A stretch of DNA of 64,000 bases, taken from positions 1 through 64,000 of the forward strand of contig CANKUB010000007.1 in assembly GCA_947486575.1 (NCBI GenBank), read 5' to 3'. The stretch comes from Betaproteobacteria bacterium (GTDB taxonomy: Bacteria > Pseudomonadota > Gammaproteobacteria > Burkholderiales > SG8-41). The notes under the pieces were generated by a model. That model made no database searches, was not told the DNA's origin, and was given only the letters and a program-made list of their open reading frames with translations. Both the position numbers and the translations under genes were made by a program. Positions 24,112 to 33,160 of this stretch are shown one piece after another; position 1 is the stretch's first letter, and each line of letters starts with the position of its first letter.

Positions 24112-25760
24112 TCAAGCGGCTCAAGCTTGATAATCGATGCGCCGTGGTTGCTGCCTATCCAGAAGGTTGTACGTGGCCCGGATTGGTTTTCAACAAACAC
24201 GCGGCGAATGTTGACGTTATTGCGTGGCAACAGGTATTCCACGAACTCGCCCGTTTTGGTATCCAGGCGTGCCACGCGGTCATTCAGCATCGAGCCGGTC
24301 CACGCTTCGCCGTTTTTATCCAGCGCCACGTCGTAGGGCGCGGCCCACGGTGTCGGCACCAGCCACTCCTTGAACTCCATGCTCTTGGTGTCGAGCATGG
24401 CGATGCGATTGCCGCGGTATTGACCTATCCACAAACGATCCTGCGCATCCATTGACGCGCGGCGCGGGCCGGAGTTTTTAGTCGGCAAATCAACAATTTT
24501 GACTTCGCCGGTTTTGGCATCAATGCGGCCGATATGCTGATTGCCGATGTTGGTGAACCAGCCGTTGTTTTGCGAATCGGATATCACGTCATAGATATTG
24601 TGGCCTTGCGGCGACGCCTTGTACGGCTCCCACACTTCCCACTTGCCAGTTTTAAGATCAATGCGATGCACGCCAGCAAAGCCGTTGTTCTGCGCCCACA
24701 CTTTGCCGTCCACACCGATGTTCATCGGGCTGGTCATGTTGATTTGCGTGTTGGGGCGGTTCCATTCCGGCGGCGCTTCCCAGTGTTCGAGCTTGTCAGT
24801 TTTGGTGTTGTATTTGAGTACTGCCGCCTGATACATATTGCCCAGCCACATGTTCTCGTCTCGATCCATGCGGATTGACAATGCGCCCAGTGGCGAGCCT
24901 TTTTTCAGGATGGGTATGGGTATTTCCACCAGCTTGCCGGTCTTCGGATCAAACTTGCCGATGGTCTGCTCGCCAAAGTTGGAAAACCACGCCATGCCTT
25001 TTGAATCGACCACTACATCATGCGGCTCAATCGTCGGGCGCGGCAAATCCCACTCGGTGATCACCACTTTTGTCGCGCGGCCCTTCGGACGCGGAAACGT
25101 TTTCAGATCATATTCCCAGGTGGTGTGCGAATTAAGGTTCACGCTGGAAAAATACGCCGCCTGCGAGCGCAGTATGCGCGCACGGTCTTCGCCTACCAGA
25201 TCGGTGTCACGCCCGGTCAAACGGCGCTGCGGCAACAGCGGCGTACTCTGATTAGCGTAGGTACCCATGCGCGCAATGGTTTGCAGGAAACCATCCGCAT
25301 CGTATTTAGAACGCAGAATGCGCTCCAGCGTATGGCACGTCACACAACTTAACAGTGGACGTTTATCCTGATCACTGCCCGGCATGCTGTGCAGCCATTC
25401 CGCATTGGTAAGCTGCGAGGCAATATCGCGTGAGCGAATCAATTTAAGATCGCTTTGCGCGTCACCGCCAGCAGCGACATCCACCATCGCACGGCGCGCC
25501 AGATCGTAGCCCACCGCGCGTATCGACAGCGCGTATTTGCCCGGCTCCAGCTTCGCTGCTGGAAATTGGTATCGCCCTTTGTCATCGGTGACCACGGTAA
25601 TAGTCATGTTGGAGCCGGTGCGTCTGGCGTTGACCAGCACACCTTCCATGTTGCCTTCTTCGACAGACGACACTACACCCGACAACGCAGACTGCGCCGA
25701 CGCCGTGAACGGCATGCACGCAAACACCAGCAGCAACAGCGAAAGCATTTTGATTCTCAT
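24108..25760 (-). CDS. Exported Vgb-like beta-propeller protein with carboxypeptidase-regulatory domain and one c-type heme site
   Basis: 550 residues from the ATG at 25760, which has GGGGGG just upstream. Signal peptide about 1-24 (LLLLVFACMPFTASA). Residues about 26-110 form a carboxypeptidase-regulatory-like beta sandwich (ALSGVVSSVEEGNMEGVLV). A heme site CVTCH follows near 137. From about 220 on there are repeated propeller blades (FSNFGEQTIGKFDPKTGKL, VHRIDLKTGKWEVW, IGRIDAKTGEVKIV, VARLDTKTGEFVEY) as in virginiamycin B lyase relatives. The protein is periplasmic. First gene of the four-gene operon. Despite the Vgb likeness it is not a resistance lyase on this evidence. Confidence 0.85.
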   Translation of the reverse strand: MRIKMLSLLLLVFACMPFTASAQSALSGVVSSVEEGNMEGVLVNARRTGSNMTITVVTDDKGRYQFPAAKLEPGKYALSIRAVGYDLARRAMVDVAAGGDAQSDLKLIRSRDIASQLTNAEWLHSMPGSDQDKRPLLSCVTCHTLERILRSKYDADGFLQTIARMGTYANQSTPLLPQRRLTGRDTDLVGEDRARILRSQAAYFSSVNLNSHTTWEYDLKTFPRPKGRATKVVITEWDLPRPTIEPHDVVVDSKGMAWFSNFGEQTIGKFDPKTGKLVEIPIPILKKGSPLGALSIRMDRDENMWLGNMYQAAVLKYNTKTDKLEHWEAPPEWNRPNTQINMTSPMNIGVDGKVWAQNNGFAGVHRIDLKTGKWEVWEPYKASPQGHNIYDVISDSQNNGWFTNIGNQHIGRIDAKTGEVKIVDLPTKNSGPRRASMDAQDRLWIGQYRGNRIAMLDTKSMEFKEWLVPTPWAAPYDVALDKNGEAWTGSMLNDRVARLDTKTGEFVEYLLPRNNVNIRRVFVENQSGPRTTFWIGSNHGASIIKLEPLD

Positions 25761-25899
25761 GAATCCCCCCAGATTAAACTCGTTGTTGTAACTCGTTGTT
25801 GTTACAGCCAATCACGGCAATCGTAAGCCTAGTGCAGGCGTTAAGCAAATTTCACAGCGGCGTTCAGCGCAGCTATAACGCATAGGGCATTAATCAAAA

Positions 25900-25927
25900 A
25901 TTACTTAATAAAAACAGCTAGTTACAA
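25900..25927 (+). repeat. Copy of AT-rich dispersed motif
   Basis: ATTACTTAATAAAAACAGCT then AGTTACAAAATG, in the 189-base gap between the Vgb-like gene and the next hydrolase. It shares the AAAACAG variant with the copy at 46808. Confidence 0.55.
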
Positions 25928-25949
25928 AATGCCTGCCGCGATTGTCGCA

Positions 25950-26744
25950 TCAAACAGTGCCGCGCAGAAACGCCATCAAATCGCGGTTGAATTGTTCTGC
26001 ACGCGTGGTCGTGAACGAATGCCCACCACCTTTGCTCATCAACAATTTTGCGCCAGGAATCGCCTGCGCCAGCGCCTCCGAAAAATAGCTCGGCGTAATG
26101 AAATCGCTGTCGCTACCCATCACCAGCGTCTCGGCCTTGATCTTGGACAAACCCGCGCGACGATCAAATTTCAGCAGCGCGTTGATGCGCCCGATTGACA
26201 CCTCCACCGGCGATGATTTCGTCGGCGCACGCGCCCGCTCCGCTTCGATCTCGGCATCGTGCGCATTGACATAATCCGGCGAATACAAAAACAACGGATG
26301 AAACTGCGCATGCAAATCCGGCCCCGCCTGCATATACATGTCACGCCGCGCGTGAAACAACCGCCGGAACCAGGGATCGCAATGCGTCCAGGTACTGCAC
26401 AGCGCGAGTTTCATTACACGTTCAGGATGCTCTATCGCAATCGTCTGCCCGATCGCGCCGCCGGTGGACATACCCACAATATGCGCGCGCTCGATTTGCA
26501 GCACATCCATCAAGCCGACCAATTCTTCCGCCATTTGATCGACCGAGAATTCACGCTGGATGCGATCACTGCCGCCCGTGCCCCGCTGATCGTAGGTAAT
26601 CACACGAAAGTGCTTTGAAAACAGCGGCACCTGCGGCGTCCAATAACGGCCTACGCCATTTAACCCGCTGGCGAAAACAACGGGCTCGCCCTGGCCCACG
26701 TCTTCATATTGAATCTCGCCACCGGCAACAACTGCTTTTGACAT
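25950..26744 (-). CDS. Alpha/beta hydrolase
   Basis: 264 residues from the ATG at 26744 (AAGGGA upstream); the ORF-track start is inside the previous gene. The nucleophile elbow is GMSTGGAIG near residue 91, the oxyanion region FASGLNGVGRYW near 22, and the acid and His are in VMGSDSDFITP near 204 and GGGHSFTT near 240. The pattern of short N-terminal strands and YDQRGTGGSDR resembles enol-lactonase and homoserine-acetyltransferase-like enzymes. It lies 11 bases after the MmgE/PrpD gene and is probably in the same message. Substrate unknown. Confidence 0.88.
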   Translation of the reverse strand: MSKAVVAGGEIQYEDVGQGEPVVFASGLNGVGRYWTPQVPLFSKHFRVITYDQRGTGGSDRIQREFSVDQMAEELVGLMDVLQIERAHIVGMSTGGAIGQTIAIEHPERVMKLALCSTWTHCDPWFRRLFHARRDMYMQAGPDLHAQFHPLFLYSPDYVNAHDAEIEAERARAPTKSSPVEVSIGRINALLKFDRRAGLSKIKAETLVMGSDSDFITPSYFSEALAQAIPGAKLLMSKGGGHSFTTTRAEQFNRDLMAFLRGTV

Positions 26745-26755
26745 TTGCTTATCCC

Positions 26756-28129
26756 TTATTCTGATTTGCAGGCCAGCAACGCGCACAAATCCGCGACGTC
26801 GGGCGTGGCCAATCTTTCAAGATGATCCAGCATATCAATCACGCGTGAGAGCGTCGGCTCTGCCAGACGCGTGGCAAGGCAATCGTGAATTTTTGCGCGA
26901 TGCAGTTGATCGGGAATCGGCTCGCCCCAGGCGCCCGGCGGCTTGCGGCAAGTGCGGCTGATCACAGTGCCGTCACTCAGCGTGACGTCAATTACCACGT
27001 GCATGCGGCGGGTGTCTTTGGGAATATTCGGGTCTTGCTCAACCGCAATTTTATCCAGCAACGCAACCATATCCGCGCTGAAGCGCCGCTCGTCGGTAAA
27101 CGTTTTGCTGTCCACCACGCCATCCAGCAACGCCGCCGCTGCAACATACTGAAAGCTGAATTTCCCCTCCAACCCATTGCGTGGCTTGGAACGATTGGCA
27201 TCGGCGATTTCCGGCGTGACGATGCGCACTGACCGGATGTCAGCCACCCCGCCCGCATTGCCCACATCAGCGCGCGCTTCCAGCGCAGCCGCAATCGCAA
27301 AATGCGTCGGATATTTTGACGGATAAAACTTGATCGCCATGCCGGGATCGACAAAACGATACGGTTTGCCGTACTGCATCAACACGTCGTAGTCAAAATG
27401 CGTCGGGAAAAATGTTTCAACGTAACCACGCGGCGCATCGAATATCGACGGATGGGCAGTAAATCCACGGGCGGCCAGCGCCGCCGCTTCCAGACCCGCC
27501 GCAGCCGCATTGGCGCAGTGGGTGCATTTCACCATTGAGCCGGTGTTGGCCGACAACCCGCCGCAGCGCGATGCCGCCATACCGAACGCGTGCGCAAGCT
27601 GTTGCGGATTCAACTGCATCATATGCGCTGCCGCCACCGTAGAACCCATCACGCCAATCACACCCGGCGTATGAAAAGGCAACGAACCGCGCTTGGGATC
27701 GGCTGCCGCAAGCACGCGACCCTGCATTTCGAAACCCTTGGCACACGCTGTAATAATTTCACGACCATCGGAGTGCCGCGTCTCAGCCAGCGCAAACGCC
27801 ACCGGCACTGTGGGCGATACCGCATGCGTGGGTGGATTGGACATTGGCTCAAAATCCAGCACATGCATGGATGCCGCATTGACATACGCCGCGCGCATTG
27901 CCGTGGTTTTGTAGCCGATTCCCCATACCGTCGCACGCGCAGCACCGCCTTGGGTCAACACATGGTCAGCCAATATGCGCGGCGGCTCTTCCATGCTTCC
28001 GGCTATGGCAACGGCGATGCCATCCGTAATCAGCCGCTTCACCATCGCTACCGCATCCCGATCCAGATCGGCGTATTTGATCGGGCACACGCGTTCGGCA
28101 ATATTCAGTGTTGGGTTTTCAGCTGTCAT
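26756..28129 (-). CDS. MmgE/PrpD family protein
   Basis: 457 residues, the family length. MmgE/PrpD proteins include 2-methylcitrate dehydratase, cis-aconitate decarboxylase and iminodisuccinate epimerase. Visible marks: ATVWGIGYKTTAMRAAYVNAASMHVLDFE near residues 67-95, QLNPQQLAHAFGMAASRCGGL near 170, KCTHCANAAAAGLEAA near 205 and KFYPSKYPTHFAIAA near 266. The KxYP segment is close to the active site in the family. No prpB/prpC partner is near, so the methylcitrate cycle is not supported. Probably co-transcribed with the alpha/beta hydrolase downstream. Confidence 0.9.
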   Translation of the reverse strand: MTAENPTLNIAERVCPIKYADLDRDAVAMVKRLITDGIAVAIAGSMEEPPRILADHVLTQGGAARATVWGIGYKTTAMRAAYVNAASMHVLDFEPMSNPPTHAVSPTVPVAFALAETRHSDGREIITACAKGFEMQGRVLAAADPKRGSLPFHTPGVIGVMGSTVAAAHMMQLNPQQLAHAFGMAASRCGGLSANTGSMVKCTHCANAAAAGLEAAALAARGFTAHPSIFDAPRGYVETFFPTHFDYDVLMQYGKPYRFVDPGMAIKFYPSKYPTHFAIAAALEARADVGNAGGVADIRSVRIVTPEIADANRSKPRNGLEGKFSFQYVAAAALLDGVVDSKTFTDERRFSADMVALLDKIAVEQDPNIPKDTRRMHVVIDVTLSDGTVISRTCRKPPGAWGEPIPDQLHRAKIHDCLATRLAEPTLSRVIDMLDHLERLATPDVADLCALLACKSE

Positions 28130-28131
28130 GG

Positions 28132-28299
28132 CTACTCCGCTTTGATTCCTGCCGCACGTATGACGTTAACCCAAAGGACGATTTCCTGCTGCACGTACTC
28201 GGTGAAGGCTTCAGGTGTATCGGGCGCCGGTTCCGCAATCTGCGCGGTTGCGACAATTGCCATCGGCATCAGACCTGAATGCGTGAAACTCAAAGTCAT
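28132..28299 (-). pseudogene. C-terminal stump of a TctC-family gene
   Basis: The minus-strand frame ending at 28132 reads AEPAPDTPEAFTEYVQQEIV then WVNVIRAAGIKAE and stop, the standard tail of TctC proteins. Upstream of it only about 20 unrelated residues remain before the frame has no plausible origin, so more than four-fifths of the gene is gone. It sits directly before mmgE/prpD, the position a TctC gene often takes in this window, and is not in the ORF track. Probably a deletion relic at the edge of the accessory block next to hrpA. Confidence 0.8.
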
Positions 28300-28362
28300 A
28301 GCGACCTTCCTGTATACCTGTCAATGAGATGGTTTGTCAGCGCGGACACGGCGACAAGGCGT

Positions 28363-31300
28363 TCACTTCATCGCCGTCCAGAATTTTTCCAGTCGCTTGT
28401 ACGAAATCGGGTACGGCGTCTTCAAGCCCTGAGCATACAACGATACGCGAAGCTCTTCGATCTGCCAGCGAAATTCGCCGAGGCGTGGATCTGCCGTTCC
28501 AGCTTGCTCATGCCTTTGCACTAATTCCTCGTAGCGCTTCCACCACCCGCCTATGGTAGCGGCATGCCTGGCATCACGTTCAATATCGCGTGGATATTTA
28601 TCAAGACGCTGCGCCATGGCTTGCATATAGCGCGGTAGATGAGCGATCTGCTCCCATGGCGTCTTGTTGAAAAAACCCTTGAAAATCAATCGTGATAACT
28701 GCGCCCGCAGGTCAGCCACAGGCCGCGCCAAAGGGCTTTTGGCGGAGTTGAACAGCATCGACAACTGATGATATTCCGCAGCGATCACCGCCAGCAGTCG
28801 GCAGGCACCTTCACTTACCGCAGGCAGACGCGTTCGCGCGCGCTTCAATTGCGCCTCAAATTCCTTCTGCGTGCGTGGTAAACGATCTTCACCGATGAAT
28901 GCCCGATCGGTAATCGCAGCAAGCACGTCCTCCCGCAGCTCTTCCACGCCCGCCACGCTGCGTAACTGCATGGCCGTCTGCTCGAAACCACGCAGGTTTT
29001 TTTCCAATTGCTTCATCTGCTCTTTGAGCGCCAGACGCATCAATCGGATAACACCCAGGCGCATGGCCTCATCCGCCGCACGCTTGACATCAAACAACCG
29101 AATGGCCACGCTTTCACGCTCATCCACCAACGCTGGGTAGCCGGTGAGCTTGCGGCCATTGCGGGTAAACGCAATCTGCTCCGGCAGATCGCCACAATCC
29201 CATACTTTGATGTTATCGCGCTCAATGCCGGTTTCAGCTTTACCCATTTTGCCAAATGTCAGTTGCGCCGCTTGTCCCAGTTGAATTTTCAACGCAGCCA
29301 GGTCACGCCCGCTCGCCATTTCACGCCCGGCGTCGTCAACAACTCTGAAAATCATTTTCAGGTGAACAGGAATATCAGCGCCATCCCACACCTCCGCCCC
29401 TACCGGCTGTCCCGCGCGCTGCCTGACAAAATTCGCCAGCGCCTCAACGAAGGGTTTGCGTGAATCACTTCCGGTGAGAAATGCGGTCACTTGTTCCGGC
29501 ACCGGAAACAAGTGACGACGCAAATTCTTGGGCAGCGCTTTCAAATAGGTCGCCACCTTGTCCCGAATCATGCCGGGCGCCAGCCAGTCAAATGGCGTGT
29601 CTTCCAGCGTATTGAGCAGATGCAACGGCACTGTTACCGTAACGCCATCGAGTGGATGCGCAGGCTCAAATCGATAACGCAATTTGTAGCTTGCATCGCC
29701 AACACACAACGATTCCGGAAACTGCGCTTCGGTGATATCCATCGCAGCGTGCCGCATCAAATACTCGCGCGTGAGAAACAGCTTACATGGATCTACTTGC
29801 TCAGCCGCTATGCGCCATGTCTCAAACGCCGCGCCGTTGTGTATTTCTGGCGGGATCAATTCATCAAAAAAAGCGAATAGCGTTTGCTCGTCAACCAGCA
29901 CGTCGTGCTTGCGCGCCTTGTGTTCCAGCGCTTGCACTTCTTTTATAACTATTTGATTTTGAATGAAAAATTTTGCGCTGGTTTGGTAATCACTTTCAAC
30001 CAGTGCACGGCGAATAAATATTTCACGCGCCTCGAATGGGTTTATTGGCCCGTAGTGAACGCTGCGCTTTGGCACGATGGTCAAGCCATACAGCGTAACG
30101 CGTTCGTACGCGGTCACCATGGCGCGATCCTTCTCCCAATGCGGATCGAAGTAATGACGCTTGACCATTTCGCCCGCGATGCGCTCGATCCAATCGGGAT
30201 CGATTTTCGCCACGCAGCGCGCGTAGAGTCGCGCCGTTTCAACCAATTCTGCTGCCATCACCCATTTTGGCTGTGCCTTACGTAACACCGAGCCGGGGAA
30301 AATCGTGAACTTGATGCCACGCGCACCGAGATATTCGCCTTCGTCATTCTTGAACCCCAGATTTCCCAGCAACCCGGCCAGCAGTGCGCGATGTATTTGT
30401 TCAAACGTGGCAGGGATTTGATTCTCGCTCAAGCCCATCTCGGCCGTCAGCGTGGCAAGCTGGCCGTGGATATCGCGCCATTCGCGCAAGCGGCGCTGCG
30501 AGAGAAAATTCTCTGCCAACTGTTCAGCCAGTTTACGGTTGGATTTTTTATGCTTGATGGCCTCGTCGAAAAAAGCCCAGATTTTCAGATAGCCCATGAA
30601 ATCCGAGCGCTCATCCTGAAACGGCTGATGCGCGCGATCGGCGGCCTCGGTGCGGTCAAACGGTCGATCGCGCGGATCCTGCACGGATAAGGCCGAGGCA
30701 ATAATCAGCATTTCACTGAGGCAGTTCTCCTGCCTGGCAGCGATGATCATGCGCGAAATACGCGGATCCATCGGAAACTTCGCCAGTTGCCAGCCCACCG
30801 GCGTGAGTTGATTTTCGTCGTCTACCGCACCCAGTTCCGCCAGCAGTTGATAACCGTCAGCGATCATGCGCGGCGGCGGCGGTTCCAGAAACGGAAAATC
30901 CTCCACGTCGCCAATCTTCAGCGATTTCATGCGCAGAATTACCGACGCCAGCGAAGATCGCAAAATTTCGGGATCAGTAAATTCGTCACGCGCGGCGAAA
31001 TCTTCTTCGTCATAGAGACGTATGCACACGCCCGCCGCCACGCGCCCGCAACGGCCCGCACGTTGATTGGCGGAGGCGCGCGAGATTTTTTCGACTTGCA
31101 GCAACTCAACCTTGTTGCGATAGCTGTAGCGGTTGATGCGCGCAAGCCCGGGGTCGATCACATACCGTATACCGGGCACCGTCAACGATGTTTCCGCTAC
31201 GTTGGTCGCCAGCACAATACGCCGGTTGCCGTGCGGTTTGAACACACGGTCCTGTTCTTCAAACGACAGCCGGGCGAACAGCGGCAGAATCTCCGCGCCG

Positions 31301-32148
31301 CTGGGGTGGTGCTTGCGCAACGCTTCGGCGGTTTCGCGTATCTCGCGTTCGCCGGGCAGAAACACCAGAATATCGCCGCCTGACCTCTCCCGCGCGAGAT
31401 CGTCCACGGCATCAAGGATGGCCGTTTCGATGTCTTCGTCTTCCTGCACGATTTTCTCCCCTCCTCCTTTGAGCGAGGGGCCGGGGGTGAAGGAAGCCTT
31501 TGTTTTCAGCGGCCGATACCGCACCTCCACCGGAAACATGCGCCCTGAAACCTCAATCACGGGCGCCGCTGTTCCGTTGTGACCAAAATGCGTGGCAAAC
31601 CGCTCCGCATCAATCGTGGCCGAAGTCACAATCACTTTCAAATCCGGTCGGCGCGGCAACAGGCGCTTCAGGTAACCCAGCAGAAAATCGATATTCAAAC
31701 TACGCTCGTGTGCTTCATCAATGATCAGCGTGTCGTACGCACGCAAGTCACGATCACCTTGTGTTTCCGCCAGCAAAATGCCATCGGTCATCAGCTTGAT
31801 ATAGGTGTTACGCGATACCTTGTCAGAGAAGCGCACCTTGTAGCCCACGGCCTGCCCCAGCGGGCTTTTCAGCTCCTGCGCGATGCGCGTCGCCACCGTG
31901 CGCGCGGCGATGCGCCGTGGCTGTGTATGGCCAATAAGGCCAGTGACGCCGCGCTGCAAATCCAGACAGATTTTCGGCAACTGGGTGGTCTTGCCAGACC
32001 CGGTTTCGCCGCAGATAATGACGACCTGATTTTCACCAATCGCGCGCGCGATTTCATCCCGCATCGCCACCACGGGCAAATCATCCGGGTAAGCCGGTTG
32101 CGGCAAATTGGCGAGCCGTTCTTCTATTTCAGCCGGGGTGCGTCGCAT
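28363..32148 (-). CDS. hrpA: ATP-dependent RNA helicase HrpA
   Basis: 1261 residues from the ATG at 32148 (MRRTPAEIEERL); the ORF-track start adds 21 unlikely residues. DEAH-box helicase: Walker A GETGSGKTTQLPK near residue 44, IIDEAHERS near 142, SAT motif VTSATIDAERF near 175, ATNVAETSLTVPGI near 312 and QRAGRCGR near 360. The long C-terminal DUF3418 region fits HrpA of other proteobacteria (about 1300 residues). HrpA works on structured RNA and stalled ribosomes. Two oddities: a short GC-rich palindrome codes for FTPGPSLKGGGEK near residue 226, and an AT-rich motif copy lies at 29941. It is at the border between the accessory left part and more ordinary genes. Confidence 0.95.
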   Translation of the reverse strand: MRRTPAEIEERLANLPQPAYPDDLPVVAMRDEIARAIGENQVVIICGETGSGKTTQLPKICLDLQRGVTGLIGHTQPRRIAARTVATRIAQELKSPLGQAVGYKVRFSDKVSRNTYIKLMTDGILLAETQGDRDLRAYDTLIIDEAHERSLNIDFLLGYLKRLLPRRPDLKVIVTSATIDAERFATHFGHNGTAAPVIEVSGRMFPVEVRYRPLKTKASFTPGPSLKGGGEKIVQEDEDIETAILDAVDDLARERSGGDILVFLPGEREIRETAEALRKHHPSGAEILPLFARLSFEEQDRVFKPHGNRRIVLATNVAETSLTVPGIRYVIDPGLARINRYSYRNKVELLQVEKISRASANQRAGRCGRVAAGVCIRLYDEEDFAARDEFTDPEILRSSLASVILRMKSLKIGDVEDFPFLEPPPPRMIADGYQLLAELGAVDDENQLTPVGWQLAKFPMDPRISRMIIAARQENCLSEMLIIASALSVQDPRDRPFDRTEAADRAHQPFQDERSDFMGYLKIWAFFDEAIKHKKSNRKLAEQLAENFLSQRRLREWRDIHGQLATLTAEMGLSENQIPATFEQIHRALLAGLLGNLGFKNDEGEYLGARGIKFTIFPGSVLRKAQPKWVMAAELVETARLYARCVAKIDPDWIERIAGEMVKRHYFDPHWEKDRAMVTAYERVTLYGLTIVPKRSVHYGPINPFEAREIFIRRALVESDYQTSAKFFIQNQIVIKEVQALEHKARKHDVLVDEQTLFAFFDELIPPEIHNGAAFETWRIAAEQVDPCKLFLTREYLMRHAAMDITEAQFPESLCVGDASYKLRYRFEPAHPLDGVTVTVPLHLLNTLEDTPFDWLAPGMIRDKVATYLKALPKNLRRHLFPVPEQVTAFLTGSDSRKPFVEALANFVRQRAGQPVGAEVWDGADIPVHLKMIFRVVDDAGREMASGRDLAALKIQLGQAAQLTFGKMGKAETGIERDNIKVWDCGDLPEQIAFTRNGRKLTGYPALVDERESVAIRLFDVKRAADEAMRLGVIRLMRLALKEQMKQLEKNLRGFEQTAMQLRSVAGVEELREDVLAAITDRAFIGEDRLPRTQKEFEAQLKRARTRLPAVSEGACRLLAVIAAEYHQLSMLFNSAKSPLARPVADLRAQLSRLIFKGFFNKTPWEQIAHLPRYMQAMAQRLDKYPRDIERDARHAATIGGWWKRYEELVQRHEQAGTADPRLGEFRWQIEELRVSLYAQGLKTPYPISYKRLEKFWTAMK
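29941..29962 (-). repeat. Copy of AT-rich dispersed motif inside hrpA
   Basis: Minus strand reads TTCAAAATCAAATAGTTATAAAA, coding for IQNQIVIKE in the C-terminal third of HrpA. Confidence 0.45.
31455..31491. repeat. GC-rich palindromic element inside hrpA
   Basis: CCCCTC (31458-31463) and GAGGGG (31472-31477) form the arms, flanked by GCCGGGGGTGAAGG. It is translated in frame as FTPGPSLKGGGEK, a stretch with the composition of a dispersed repeat rather than of a helicase. Confidence 0.55.
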
Positions 32149-32262
32149 GGCAAGGCCAATTGTTGAAGGCGCGCATTCTACAACACGCGCGTGCATGCAC
32201 GTAGCACGCATACCCTAAAATAGTGCAACGGCAACAGTTATTTTTCTAACGGGCAATTTGTC

Positions 32263-33150
32263 ATGACACGAATACTGATTTTAATGCTTTGCCTCATTCC
32301 CACGCTGCTGTGGGCCGCCGCGGGCAAGCTTGATTCGTTCGAAGGCGATGTCAAGATTACCGCTAAAAACATCACCAAAAGCGCGGTAGCGGGTGTCGAA
32401 ATCAATGAAGGCGATTACGTGCGCACAGGGGCCAATTCCTGGGCCCTCTTTGAAATGAGTGATGGCGCGTCGATCACGCTGCGCCCGCTCACTGAAATCC
32501 GCATCAGCAAATACCGTTTCACGGAAGATGGCCCCGCCGCGCAAAACAGCAGCCTTATTGATCTGACCAAGGGCGCATTGCGCATGATCACTGGCCTGAT
32601 CGGGCAAAGCAATCGTCAGGGCTACGCCGTCAAAACGGCAACCGCCACCATCGGTGTACGCGGCACTGACCACGAACCCGCCTATTACCCGCCCGGCGAT
32701 GCCGAGGTCCGCGACCAGGAAGCGGGCTCGTTCGACAAGGTCAACGACGGCGAAACGTTTATCCGCAACGAAGGCGGGCAGGAAGTTGTAGTGCGGCGCG
32801 GGCGTATAGCCTTCATGTCGCAAAACCGGCGGCTGGCGCCACGGCTGCTTGATGGTGAGCCACAATTCTTCAGACGCATGGCGGCGTTCGACCGCCGCGT
32901 TGCCGTGCGACGCGAGGCCATGCACCAGCGTATCGATGAGCGCCGCAAGCAACGACAGGAACAGCGCAAGGAAAATATGGAACTGCGCCAGGAAGATAAG
33001 AAAATATCGCGTGAGCTGAAAAAAGAGGCAAGGCAGGAAGTTCAGGCAGACTTTAAAGCCGAGCGCGACGAGCGGCAGAAAAACATTCAGGAAAAACGCG
33101 AGCAGCGTTGCGCGGATAAAGGTGCGGAGAAGGGTGCAGAGCAGCGCTGA
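32263..33150 (+). CDS. FecR-domain protein with charged C-terminal coiled coil
   Basis: 295 residues, signal peptide about 1-19 (LILMLCLIPTLLWAAA). Residues about 30-180 form a FecR-type domain: GDYVRTGANSWALFEMSDGASITL, then GVRGTDHEPAYYPP near 130. From about 205 to the end it is an almost purely charged helix (RRKQRQEQRKENMELRQEDKK), probably a long coiled coil. There is no sigma factor or TonB gene nearby, so this is not a FecIR pair; it resembles periplasmic FecR-domain proteins of unknown role. It is divergent from hrpA and ends 10 bases from the convergent lipoprotein gene. Confidence 0.82.
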   Translation: MTRILILMLCLIPTLLWAAAGKLDSFEGDVKITAKNITKSAVAGVEINEGDYVRTGANSWALFEMSDGASITLRPLTEIRISKYRFTEDGPAAQNSSLIDLTKGALRMITGLIGQSNRQGYAVKTATATIGVRGTDHEPAYYPPGDAEVRDQEAGSFDKVNDGETFIRNEGGQEVVVRRGRIAFMSQNRRLAPRLLDGEPQFFRRMAAFDRRVAVRREAMHQRIDERRKQRQEQRKENMELRQEDKKISRELKKEARQEVQADFKAERDERQKNIQEKREQRCADKGAEKGAEQR

Positions 33151-33160
33151 TTTACAGAAC

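Noticed and set aside
24108-25760. Virginiamycin B lyase resistance gene
   Set aside because: Only the propeller resembles Vgb. The heme site, signal peptide and extra domain, and the operon with TctC genes, argue for a catabolic or redox role.
26756-28129. 2-methylcitrate cycle (prpD) assignment
   Set aside because: No prpB, prpC or acnD nearby; only the family name MmgE/PrpD is supported.
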